The notes under the pieces: generated by a model | The model's database searches: none | Seen by the model: only the letters and a program-made list of their open reading frames with translations | Told to the model about the DNA's origin: nothing | From: Caldisericia bacterium | GTDB lineage: Bacteria; Caldisericota; Caldisericia; JAAYUI01 | Reading direction: 5' to 3' | DNA: 64,000 bases | Assembly: GCA_017999835.1 (NCBI GenBank) | Contig: JAGNLA010000008.1 | Coordinates: 1-64,000, forward strand | In this document: positions 25,113 through 34,300 of the stretch, piece after piece | How positions within the stretch are numbered: position 1 is the first letter of the stretch | Layout of the letters: every line of letters starts with the position of its first letter | Program-made: the position numbers and the translations under genes

Positions 25113-27179
25113 TCATTTCTTAGCATTTTGTCTTTTCTTAAAGAGCCAATTGATAGGGAAAGCAGCTATTATGATAGCAATAGCAACTATAAGTATCAAA
25201 TAGCGATATTTGATTATTCCTGAGTCCATTATGCCCTTTTCTGCATCATATTGCTTCACTTCATTGTTAATAGGCATATTGGATGATGAATTGACAAATT
25301 TAATTACAAATATCACTGAACTGTCAGCTTTGTCGGTATTGCCTACAAATGAAGTGTACGAGTCACCCAAAACTTTCATCCGGTCGTACTCTGCCTGATC
25401 CTGATAAACAAGTTTCTTGGTGCTATCGAGCGCTTCCTGAACTTTTTGCGTGCCACCAGCCTTGTCGATGGCTTTCTTCATTTGTTCCATGGTTTTGCCA
25501 AGTTTTGATGTGTCGGGCATCGAATCAAGCTGTTTTTTGAAATCAGCAATCATTTTTTTCATCTCAGATTGTGGTGGAACAACTTGTCCATTGTATTTTC
25601 CGCCATCAACAAGGATCTTTAGTCCGTCGATTGCCTGACCGAGTTGCTTTGGGATGTCAGCAAACGGTGGAACCGTCTGTCCTTGAACCTTGCCACCCTT
25701 AATGATGATTTCCAGACCGTCGTTTAGTCCCTTGAGTCCGTCAATTGTGGTGTTGACCCCAGGCAAATCCATGCCCGAAACCTTTCCACCGGTTGACAGG
25801 GCTGTCAGAGTGTCACCAAGCAGCTTCATCTGGTCAGGAAGGCTTGAAACCGACGGCACCTGCTTGCCGTTGATTGTACCACCTTCAAGCAAGGTTTTGA
25901 GCGTGGAAGTTGTCGTGTCGGCATTTGTTTTTATTGGGTCGATTTTGCCAAGACAGGATTTTCGAAGTGAATCAATATCATTCAAGGCATTGAGTATGTT
26001 CTGGTCGGTTGTCTGATTTCTTATTTGTTTGATAGAGTCTTCCATGTCTTCAAGGTTTGCCTTGAGCTTGAAAACATCCCTGGAAACTTTTGATGACAAA
26101 TCACTTGTGGTTTGTATTGAAGTGACGATTTCGCCAATTCCACCTGTGTTTGCCTGAAATTGGGAGTTCATCATGTCAAGCACCTGCTTGTGACCTTCAG
26201 ATAATTGCTTGAGACCTGAAACGCCATCTTGCATGGTCTGGAGATTTTTGGCGTATTCGGTCAACAGCTTTGACAACCCGTCAAGACCGGTTTTAGCTGT
26301 GTCAACAGCTGTTTTGACCCCATCAAGCAACTGGGTTAATTGGTCGATGTTGCTTGAGGCCTCTGTCAGGTCAAAGTCCATGTTCATACTCAACATGTCA
26401 AACAGCTCCGGGTCGGAGCCGAGGTTGCCAAGCACGTCTATTGAGCTTTTGTCAACTGATGGAATGTCTATCTTTGGTGTTTTTGGGATTATTGAAATCT
26501 GCATGGTTGGAAGTTTGAGTGTGTCTGAGGTGATGGTGAAGTTTATGGATGCTTTTGGTCTTGGAAATACCGACCAGGTGTAGTTGCTGTTGCTGCCAAC
26601 CGTCAGGTGCATGGTTTCGTCGCCTTTGATCTCCTTGAAGTCTTTTGTGTCCATCGAAAGCTGCGCCATCACAGTCATTGGGTAGTTTATGTTTTTTGTA
26701 AGGGTTTTCTTTGTGTCGCCCTCTGTCCAGGCAAGGGTCTCCAGTTTGGAAAGAGTGTTTGTGAATGTTATTTGAACTTCAAGCTTCCCTGAGCCTTTCA
26801 CTTCTTCGGGTTTCACCTGTTTGCCATTCAGTTTAAGCTCAACGTCAAGCGTTACTGGCAGCTGTTTGTCGGTCTTGCCAGTGTAGTAAATATCCTTGTC
26901 GCCTTTAATGTTCCAGACAAGCGAACCATTTTTCTCTTCCGGTTTGATGTTGCTTTCAAGGATGGTTGTTTCCTTGAGTTCTGGTTTGTCTATGACCGAC
27001 AATCCGTTATAATTTCTTGCCCTTATCCAGTTAACAACTGATGTTTCCTCGGTTTTCCCAGACCAGTCCATAATGGTGTAGACTGTCTGCGTCCTTTCCA
27101 GGGTTGAAGTTGTGGCAAGTACGGGCACAACCTGCAAAAAAACTAGTATGGCGATTGCGAGAATCTTAATGTTTCGCAT
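25113..27179 (-). CDS. membrane-anchored coiled-coil protein, partner of MMPL pump
   Basis: 688 residues. A signal peptide or N-anchor (MRNIKILAIAILVFLQVVPVLA) is followed by a beta-rich exported domain (about 25-240). A long helical coiled-coil region (about 265-420) and four tandem ~32-residue repeats (about 426-545) come next. The C-terminus has one transmembrane helix (YLILIVAIAIIIAAFPINWLF) and a KKRQNAKK tail. The layout is like YhgE/Pip-type proteins found with MMPL pumps, but no close family is recognised. It overlaps the pump gene by 14 bases and lies in a tetR-controlled operon. It may work as a periplasmic or extracellular adaptor. Confidence 0.8.
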   Translation of the reverse strand: MRNIKILAIAILVFLQVVPVLATTSTLERTQTVYTIMDWSGKTEETSVVNWIRARNYNGLSVIDKPELKETTILESNIKPEEKNGSLVWNIKGDKDIYYTGKTDKQLPVTLDVELKLNGKQVKPEEVKGSGKLEVQITFTNTLSKLETLAWTEGDTKKTLTKNINYPMTVMAQLSMDTKDFKEIKGDETMHLTVGSNSNYTWSVFPRPKASINFTITSDTLKLPTMQISIIPKTPKIDIPSVDKSSIDVLGNLGSDPELFDMLSMNMDFDLTEASSNIDQLTQLLDGVKTAVDTAKTGLDGLSKLLTEYAKNLQTMQDGVSGLKQLSEGHKQVLDMMNSQFQANTGGIGEIVTSIQTTSDLSSKVSRDVFKLKANLEDMEDSIKQIRNQTTDQNILNALNDIDSLRKSCLGKIDPIKTNADTTTSTLKTLLEGGTINGKQVPSVSSLPDQMKLLGDTLTALSTGGKVSGMDLPGVNTTIDGLKGLNDGLEIIIKGGKVQGQTVPPFADIPKQLGQAIDGLKILVDGGKYNGQVVPPQSEMKKMIADFKKQLDSMPDTSKLGKTMEQMKKAIDKAGGTQKVQEALDSTKKLVYQDQAEYDRMKVLGDSYTSFVGNTDKADSSVIFVIKFVNSSSNMPINNEVKQYDAEKGIMDSGIIKYRYLILIVAIAIIIAAFPINWLFKKRQNAKK
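25545..25900 (-). repeat. four tandem ~32-codon repeats in coiled-coil partner
   Basis: Within the 688-residue protein, four consecutive units share GG-x-(I/V/Y)-x-G-x-x-(V/L)-P followed by a helix with (L/I)-x-x-L motifs. The cores read EGGTINGKQVPSV, TGGKVSGMDLPGV, KGGKVQGQTVPPF and DGGKYNGQVVPPQ. The DNA copies differ, so the duplication is old and kept at protein level. Confidence 0.8.
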
Positions 27180-29211
27180 GGAATCTCCTTTTTATCTGTT
27201 CATATATCAGAAGCAGCGCTGGCAGGAAAACGATGACAAATAGTCCTGAAATCAATGATCCTCTGGCAAGTAGCGATCCAAGGTCTTTTATCATGGTCAG
27301 CTTGCTGGTCACCGATATGGCAAACGTTGCAACAAACAGCGTCAGAGCTGAAACAAGTATCGATGGTCCTGCCTCTCTGATGGTTTTGAGCATTGCTTCC
27401 TTCGGCTCAGCCTTTTCCAGCTCCTCGTAGAACCTGGTGCTGACAAGTATCGAATAGTCAACCGTTGCTCCAAGCTGGATTGCCCCAAGCGAGATTGTGG
27501 CAAAGAAAAACACAGGGTTGGCATTCATGTACCATAAAATGGCAATGTTTGTCCAAATGGCTATCTGAATGGTTGCCACAACGATTATCGATGGAACAAA
27601 TCTCCGAAGTGCAAGCAAAACAAGCAGGAAAATTGAAACGATGGTGGCGATAGAAACCAGTTGCATTGAACTGTTTGCGGTTCTGGCAATGTCAAAGCTG
27701 AGCATGTCTGTTCCTGTGGCATACATTTTATCTGGGTATTTTGACTCCATGTCTTGTATGTTTTTGAATGTTTCGTTCTCAAGTTGCTTTGGCATTGCTT
27801 CAAGTGTGACGTTTATCAGCGTCAGACCTTCCTTCTTCATCTTTGAGAGTATTTTTTCTGGGATGAAACCATCCGGGATTAACGCAACTCCTGTGGTGCT
27901 TGGCCCCGAAACAGACGCAACGCCTTCGATTTTTGCCAAGTCTCTCTCGAGGTTCTCAGTTTCCAGTGCAGTCATATTCTGACAAATTACACTAACCGAT
28001 TTTCCTGAGCCAAATTTTTCCGATACCAGGGTGAAGTCGTCCTGAATTCTCTGGTTCAGTTTGAACCCGTCTGACATTGCATATGTCAGTGGCTGATTGG
28101 CATTGCCAATGTAGGCTGCGCAACCAATTACCAGAATGACAGCAAGCAGCAGCTCTTTGTTGGCAACAATTCTTTTTGCCAAAGGAGTTAGGTCTGGAAT
28201 TATGTTTCTGTGCCTTATTGCCGATAGTGGCTTCTCAAGGAAAAGCAGTATTGCCGGAAGGATGGTTGTGGTGACTACGAACCCGACAAAAACACCTTGT
28301 GCCATTACAATGCCAAGATCCATTCCAACACGGAGACTCATAAAAGACATGGCAAGGAAACCGGCAACGGTTGTCAACGCTGCTGATGAGATGGAAACTG
28401 TTGTTTTTGCGATTGCGTGAGCCATTGCCTGGTCATGTGGCATGAGGTTTTTCTCTTCTTCGTAACGATGAAGGAGAAATATTGAAAAATCCATCGTTAC
28501 AGCCAACTGAAGCGCTGCCGATACTGAAGACGAGACAAAGCTCATCTCCCCCCTCCACAGGGCTATCAGACCAAAATTAAACAGGATTGACAAACCTGTA
28601 CATACCATGAAAAGCACTGAATAGGCCGGCTGGACAAGAGCGATAAGAAGCACAACCAGAACGGCAATGACGGCAATGACAAGCGTTGATGTCTTGACTG
28701 AATCAGTCATCTGGCGAATCTGATCCGAATACATATAGGAGCCAACTGCTCTGGACTCTTCTCCGGCGGCATCTCTGATTTCTTGGTCAAACTCAGCCAT
28801 AGGCTTTGCTTTTGAGTTGACCGTGACCTGGACTACTGTCTCGTCACCTGTAAGAAACTTTTCTATGGCTGATTTTGTAGCAAAATCAACAGGGACTTTT
28901 ATGTCCTCAAGGTCAGAGTACCAAAAGGTTTCAGTTACACCGTTTATTTTTCTGACATTTTCCAGAATTTGCTCAATTTGGGCTGCCGGCAGTTGTGGCA
29001 GAATGAGGAAGATCTTGTCAGATAGACCAAACTGGTCGGTCAAAAGCTTTTGCCCTTTTACCGAGTTGAGGTTTGGCGGTAGGTAGGAATAGAGGTCATA
29101 ATTGACTTTGAGCCTGGTCATCGATACCAGCGACAGCAATATACAGCCGACGGTTAGGATGACTATCAGAAGCCTGTTGTTAACAACAAAATTTGAGAAT
29201 CTTTTAAGCAT
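27166..29211 (-). CDS. MMPL/RND-family transporter
   Basis: 681 residues with twelve transmembrane helices in the RND pseudo-repeat: helix 1, an extracellular loop of about 130 residues, helices 2-6, a second loop and helices 8-12. The proton-relay Asp of helix 4 is in VTMDFSIFLLHRYEEEK, and that of helix 10 in GATVDYSILVSTRFYEE. This small, outer-domain-poor form belongs to the MMPL/HpnN/YdfJ group, which exports lipids or drugs. It overlaps tetR by 8 bases and the coiled-coil partner by 14, so the three are one operon. The substrate cannot be predicted. Confidence 0.9.
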   Translation of the reverse strand: MLKRFSNFVVNNRLLIVILTVGCILLSLVSMTRLKVNYDLYSYLPPNLNSVKGQKLLTDQFGLSDKIFLILPQLPAAQIEQILENVRKINGVTETFWYSDLEDIKVPVDFATKSAIEKFLTGDETVVQVTVNSKAKPMAEFDQEIRDAAGEESRAVGSYMYSDQIRQMTDSVKTSTLVIAVIAVLVVLLIALVQPAYSVLFMVCTGLSILFNFGLIALWRGEMSFVSSSVSAALQLAVTMDFSIFLLHRYEEEKNLMPHDQAMAHAIAKTTVSISSAALTTVAGFLAMSFMSLRVGMDLGIVMAQGVFVGFVVTTTILPAILLFLEKPLSAIRHRNIIPDLTPLAKRIVANKELLLAVILVIGCAAYIGNANQPLTYAMSDGFKLNQRIQDDFTLVSEKFGSGKSVSVICQNMTALETENLERDLAKIEGVASVSGPSTTGVALIPDGFIPEKILSKMKKEGLTLINVTLEAMPKQLENETFKNIQDMESKYPDKMYATGTDMLSFDIARTANSSMQLVSIATIVSIFLLVLLALRRFVPSIIVVATIQIAIWTNIAILWYMNANPVFFFATISLGAIQLGATVDYSILVSTRFYEELEKAEPKEAMLKTIREAGPSILVSALTLFVATFAISVTSKLTMIKDLGSLLARGSLISGLFVIVFLPALLLIYEQIKRRFHAKH

Positions 29212-29794
29212 TGGTTTCCTTCAGAATTCCAAAAAGACACATGTCCACAAACTCTCTAATCTTGTCACTTGAAGGAAAGTCCTCCGCCTTGGTTATGGTT
29301 GAAAAGAAAAACTGCATCACAGCCATGATGGCCATCTGGGAAATCGATCTGTAATCAAAATCTTTTAAAAAACCTGATTTTTGTGCAGTCTCGAAGAAGT
29401 GGATGAATGCATTTTCTACTCTTTCAATAATGTCGCGAAAAACCTTATTCTGTTTTGGATCGTTACTGACTTCCCCGGCAAGAACCCTCATGATGTCAGC
29501 GTTCTCTTTAAAGAAAACCATGTAGCTGTCAAAAACAGTGTAGACTTTTTCAATGAATTCGCTTCTGGACATGCTCGGCCCTATCTGTTCAAATAGAGCG
29601 ATTCTTTCCGACTGCGATGTTGTGATCTGTTGGGCAAGCTGGAATACAACATCCTGCTTGTTTTTGAAATATAAATAGAAGGTTCCCTGCGCTAGCCCAG
29701 CTTTGGATACGATGTCAGAAATTCTGGCTCCTGCAAACCCTTTAACACTTATTACTTTCCTGGCTGCATCAAGTATCTGTTGTTTTGTATCCAC
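29204..29794 (-). CDS. TetR-family repressor of the MMPL operon
   Basis: 196 residues. The N-terminal helix-turn-helix (MDTKQQILDAARKVISVKGFAGARISDIVSKAGLAQGTFYLYFKNK, about 1-46) is a textbook TetR domain. The C-terminal ligand-binding part ends in MAIMAVMQFFFSTITK. The start is GTG with AAAGGAG five bases upstream. A 29-base palindrome sits between promoter and gene, so it is very likely autorepressed and controls the pump genes behind it. The inducer is unknown. Confidence 0.93.
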   Translation of the reverse strand: MDTKQQILDAARKVISVKGFAGARISDIVSKAGLAQGTFYLYFKNKQDVVFQLAQQITTSQSERIALFEQIGPSMSRSEFIEKVYTVFDSYMVFFKENADIMRVLAGEVSNDPKQNKVFRDIIERVENAFIHFFETAQKSGFLKDFDYRSISQMAIMAVMQFFFSTITKAEDFPSSDKIREFVDMCLFGILKETNA

Positions 29795-29811
29795 GCTGAC
29801 TCCTTTCAGGG

Positions 29812-29840
29812 TGACGAGTCAGTCACTGACTGACTCGTCA
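29812..29840. promoter_or_regulatory. TetR operator palindrome
   Basis: A perfect inverted repeat: 14-base arms (left arm TGACGAGTCAGTCA) around one central C. It lies immediately downstream of the tetR -10 box at the expected transcription start, so bound repressor would block initiation. The arms themselves contain repeated GTCAGTCA units, so two dimers might bind. Confidence 0.85.
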
Positions 29841-29843
29841 GTC

Positions 29844-29871
29844 ATAGTATAACTGATATTCTTTGTGTCAA
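29844..29871 (-). promoter_or_regulatory. tetR-pump operon promoter
   Basis: Minus strand: TTGACA (29866-29871), a 16-base spacer and TACTAT (29844-29849). The operator begins 3 bases further on. Confidence 0.65.
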
Positions 29872-29907
29872 GATAAATCGGGTTTCGAATTTCTTAATGA
29901 TTGGTCT

Positions 29908-29936
29908 TTGCAATGGAGTCAATGTTTTGCTAGACT
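29908..29936 (+). promoter_or_regulatory. leaderless pth promoter
   Basis: TTGCAA (29908-29913), a 17-base spacer, TAGACT (29931-29936), then exactly 7 bases to GTG 29944. The alternative ATG at 29938 would be only one base after the -10 box. Confidence 0.55.
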
Positions 29937-29943
29937 CATGTGC

Positions 29944-30543
29944 GTGGAAAAATGGCTTATCATAGGATTGGGCAACCCTGGAACAAAATATGCCCACACA
30001 AGGCACAACGCAGGTTTTGACGCTGTAGACGCGTTTGGCAAAATGCTTGGTGTCAGGCTGTCAAAAACATCCTGCAACGCAAGGATTGGCAGATTCAAAG
30101 ATGACAATTTTCAGTTTGTGCTTGCAAAACCGCAGTCTTTCATGAATCTCTCCGGCCAACCGGTCAAGTGTCTGGCAGATGCCAATCAGATACCATCGGA
30201 CCACTGGATTGTTCTCTATGACGACATCGACCACCCCGATGGCACACTGAAGCTGCGTAAAACCGGCTCAAGCGGCGGCCACAAGGGAATAAATTCGATA
30301 TTGAGTGTCACTGGAAAAGCCGATTTCTACCGCATAAAAATTGGTGTTGGAAGACCTGAAACCAGAGACGAAGTAGTGGATTTTGTACTTTCAAAACCGG
30401 AAAAAGATTCGCTTTTCTTTGAAACCATCAAGCAAGCAGCGCTCATGGTCAAATGCATCATAGAGGAAGGCTACGACATCGCCGGAAACCGTTACAACAC
30501 CTCATCGAAGAAGGAAAATATCCAGGATGATCAAATTCCGTGA
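29944..30543 (+). CDS. pth: peptidyl-tRNA hydrolase
   Basis: Releases peptides from prematurely dropped peptidyl-tRNA. About 199 residues. KWLIIGLGNPGTKYAHTRHNAGFDAVD has the substrate Asn and catalytic His; LAKPQSFMNLSGQPVK and LYDDIDHPDGTLKLRKTGSSGGHKGINSI are all diagnostic. The C-terminal extension NRYNTSSKKENIQDDQIP is unusual and overlaps trmO by 17 bases. The GTG at 29944 gives the family spacing to GLGNPG and matches the leaderless promoter; ATG 29938 is the alternative. Confidence 0.95.
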   Translation: MEKWLIIGLGNPGTKYAHTRHNAGFDAVDAFGKMLGVRLSKTSCNARIGRFKDDNFQFVLAKPQSFMNLSGQPVKCLADANQIPSDHWIVLYDDIDHPDGTLKLRKTGSSGGHKGINSILSVTGKADFYRIKIGVGRPETRDEVVDFVLSKPEKDSLFFETIKQAALMVKCIIEEGYDIAGNRYNTSSKKENIQDDQIP

Positions 30544-31048
30544 AATTGGCAAGATAAATTCGCCATTCAAAGAGCCCAGCGGAATGCCAGTCCAGCCTAA
30601 AGCCGGACGCGGAATAAAAGGAATCATCGAGCTTCATCCAGAGTTTGTCGAAGGGCTGGCCGATCTTGACGGGTTTTCGCATATTGTTATCGTGTTTCAC
30701 CTCCACAGGCCAAAAAAACTCAGCATCTCAAGACTGCGGAGTTTTCTCGGTCTTGACAGACCATACAAGCTAAAGGTTATCCCTTTCATGGACACCGTCG
30801 AACGAGGAGTTTTTGCCACACGCGCCCCAATAAGACCAAATCAAATAGGCATTTCCACAGTAAGACTCGAACGGGTAGAAGGCAACAAGGTATACTTTCA
30901 AGACTGTGACATGATCGATGGTACGCCAGTACTAGACATCAAGCCTTATTTCCCGGAAATTGTCGATGGCGATCCGCTCAGGTTTGGCTGGACAGAGAAA
31001 ACAATTGGCAACATTGACAAAATAAGATCTGACGAGAGATTCGAATAA
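30527..31048 (+). CDS. tRNA (N6-threonylcarbamoyladenosine37-N6)-methyltransferase TrmO-like
   Basis: 173-residue YaeB/TsaA (UPF0066) protein. The E. coli relative methylates t6A37 with SAM. Family segments: IGKINSPFKEPSGMPVQP at the start, a GFSHIVIVFHLHR strand, ERGVFATRAPIRPNQIGISTVRL and DIDGTPVLDIKPYFP-like GTPVLDIKPYFPEIVD. It lacks the extra C-terminal domain of E. coli TrmO, so it is the short archaeal/Firmicute-like form. This fits with tsaB and tsaD in the same window, which make its substrate. It overlaps pth by 17 bases. Confidence 0.82.
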   Translation: MIKFREIGKINSPFKEPSGMPVQPKAGRGIKGIIELHPEFVEGLADLDGFSHIVIVFHLHRPKKLSISRLRSFLGLDRPYKLKVIPFMDTVERGVFATRAPIRPNQIGISTVRLERVEGNKVYFQDCDMIDGTPVLDIKPYFPEIVDGDPLRFGWTEKTIGNIDKIRSDERFE

Positions 31049-31347
31049 CATTTCATCTGTCGGTAAACAAATTCCAGCCACCTCTGAGCACCACAGACTC
31101 AAATTGTCGAGCAAATTTTTGATTGCAACGCTTGATTCGAGTTTTCAAGAAATCCGTAACCCTGCCGCTTATTAAAAATATCATAGACATTCTCAAGGCA
31201 AAATCACACTTGTTTCATCAATTCGATCTGTAACAAAGTTATGTCAAAATTAAGTTTGTAAAACCATAATGATCATGATATATTACAATCGATTTATTGA
31301 TCCGATGACAACTGTTTTTGACAGATAGTTTTGCGAAGGGGTGCAAA
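31049..31347. other. 299-base intergenic region before the caspase-like gene
   Basis: AT-rich, no supportable gene or tRNA. There are palindromic AT-rich stretches (ATGATCAT near 31269-31276) and possible but poor -10 boxes (for example TATATT followed by ACAAT near 31280). I could not choose a convincing promoter. TTGACA at 31309-31314 has no usable -10 before the ATG. Confidence 0.5.
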
Positions 31348-34300
31348 ATGAAAAAAATAATTCTTTTTGTAATCGTGTCATTTGTGCTAGTCTCAACTTC
31401 CAGTCAGCATGTTGTTTATGTTCACGCTAACACTGACCAGTTTGAGCTAAGCGCAACCGGCGAGTGTGGATTTGTCAGCCTCAAATGGAATGAAGTCAAG
31501 AACGCCAACGGGTACTGGATATACAGAGGAACAGAAAAAGGCAAGGAGTTTCCAACTCCTCTTACAGATTTCCCAATCAAACTGACCAGTTATACCGATA
31601 GCACAAACATCAAAAACAACACACAATACTGCTACTATGTGACTGCCGTTGACACCAACGCCAATGAATTTGCACGCTCTGGTGAGGCTTGTGCAACAAC
31701 AATATGCAACCAGGAAAGACAGGAACCCGACTGCAAGCTTGTCCTCAAATATCAGATTGGCAATTCACTGTATTGGGTAAATGACGATTCAAAGGGGCCG
31801 ATGGAGACAGCGCCGGTTATAATCAATTCAAGAATGTTTCTTGTCATAAGATACGTTACCAGCGAAATCGAAGGTACAAAACTTGAATGGATCGCAAGCC
31901 AAAAGGAAGTCAAGATAACAACCCGAAAAGGCGATATTATTGAGTTGTGGATTGGCAAAAAAGATGCAAAGATAAACAGTAAAGTAATCCAAATTGACCC
32001 AAACAACCCAAAAGTTGTGCCAGTTATTAAAGATGGCAGGACATTGCTGCCAATGAGGTTTGTTGGAGAAAATCTTGGCACATCCGGTGACGGCGGTATA
32101 AAATGGTTTGACTCGACAAAAACTGTTGAGATAAACGTTGACGACCCGGTGTGCGAAAAAGAAGGATTCAGATACCCGAAATCTACACAGCTAAAAGACA
32201 ATCTCTACGAATTTTCCGTCGAATATCACACAAAAAATGATCAATTTCCAGATGATGTCAGTCTTGGCATGGCGGTAAGCGACAACAGCAAAACGTTGAA
32301 TTTGGGAAGATCAAAAAGAAACAAAGCCACGAGCAATGACCTTCAAACTGTAAAAACACCCGATGCCAAAACCGAGGATATCAAATCTTCTTTCGGCAAG
32401 GCAAGAATTTATCGGTTCAGGATGAGCTTGGAATATGGTCTTTTGTATTTCTTCAGATTCATCTCAAAATCCGAGAGTATGCCTGCAGAAGGGTATATGG
32501 GACCCGTGTTCGTTGCCCCACCCAATGCAACTGAAGCCGGAGACGTTGACCTAGAAAAGACTCAGGAAGATCAATCGCTTACCATTCAAGGCTTTTTCAC
32601 CAATGAACCCTATCCCATGATTGTTGAGGATTACTGGCTGATATTTGAAAGGGCAAATGCTCAAACAAACAAAATCCCAATACGCCTTGAAAAGGGGCAA
32701 ATTGTTGAGGATGGCACTTTTGTCTGTCTTGAAGGATCAAAAAAGACTGACAGCAAGGGCTTCTCGATGCTTGTAGCAAAGAAGCTCCTGTTTTCGCAAA
32801 AGATTGTTAGTGTCAAGCCCCAGCTCTCCGATATTGCAATATCAACTATACCGGCACTGCCACAATGCCCCAGCAAATTTGCCGTTATTTTTGCAGGATC
32901 CCTGGATGATGCCAAAGTAAAAGATGAAGATGAGGTTGAGCATGTTTACAGGAGGCTAAGGGTTGATTTTGTCGGTGAAGTGCTATCCAATTACAAGACC
33001 TGCTTCAATCTTGGTATATGCAAACAGAATATCAGTGTATGTTTTGGCGCAGGAAATGCTGAGATTGACCTGATCTGCGCTGATGATGGTGACGGGAATC
33101 CGTTTGATTTCGAATGGAACGACCGTGAATGTAGAACAGCCATGGAGAATGACGCACAGAGATGGTGGAGAGCCGGGGATGGATGGAGTGTTAAGCAAGG
33201 TTCCGTTAATGGATTTACCCAGAGCATGGCTGACATCCAATCAAAGATTGACGCACTCCCCACAGACGTCACTCCTGAAGTTTATATCTTCATCGGAACA
33301 CACGGAAATATTGACATCATCGGCACCTTTGACGGTCATGTAATCACATACCAGTCGATCGTCAACTACATAAAGGACTTCATAAAGGGTAACTTTGCCA
33401 TCTTGCACGCAAGATCAAAAATCAGAATTCTGCTTGACACCTGTCATGCCGGCTCAATCATCAACAACATGGAGGACAACTTCAAATCAAGTGGGATGGA
33501 CTATCTTCAGGTGGCTGTTTCAAGCAAGAGCAATGAGCTTGGATATGGCATATGGTCAGATTTTTCCGAGCCAAGCTATGCTGGTGCCGGAGGCTCTTTT
33601 GGTATACCATTCAGGATCAGCCTCGATGCCCAGGCAAGGACAAATCCAAACAAGGAGACGGACTGGAAAGTCGCATTCGATTATGCAATGCTAAACGATG
33701 TCTTTGTTCTAGGGGTGGAAAAAGAGCTTGATGATGGATCGACAATCACCATCTACACACACCCCCAATATTGGCGCTCAAGAGATATGTACGCTTTTTT
33801 CACAGGTCCTGCGTTTGAAGAACCGCTTGAACCGGTAGACGAGGTCAAAATCAACACGTGCAGAATTGGCATTGATGCCTCAAACATGACTTTTGATTTC
33901 TGTAATTGCAGCAAAAGGCTAGATGTTTCTGATTTTCCTAAATCATCGTTCACAATCGTCAACAGGGGGATAAAGCCTTTCAGGGTTATTGATATTTCAG
34001 CAGATGAGGAGGCTCTGTCAAAAACTACTTCTGACAATGTTTTCAACTTCAGTTTGCACAACGTCTCAAGTTGTCCCGATGATTCATACATTGACTTTGA
34101 TCTAGCCTATAACGAGTCGAGAGAGATATTTGTCTGTATAGTCCACCATAAACTCAACGCGCAACCGGTTGACAGCAATGGCTACATGCTGGAGGAAGAT
34201 GGACTGCCAAAATATGTTGAAGTTCCAATCATAGTCACCTACGAATTCGGTGATGACAGGTTCACACAGGAAGCAACTGCCAGAATAAGGGTAAAAGGTG

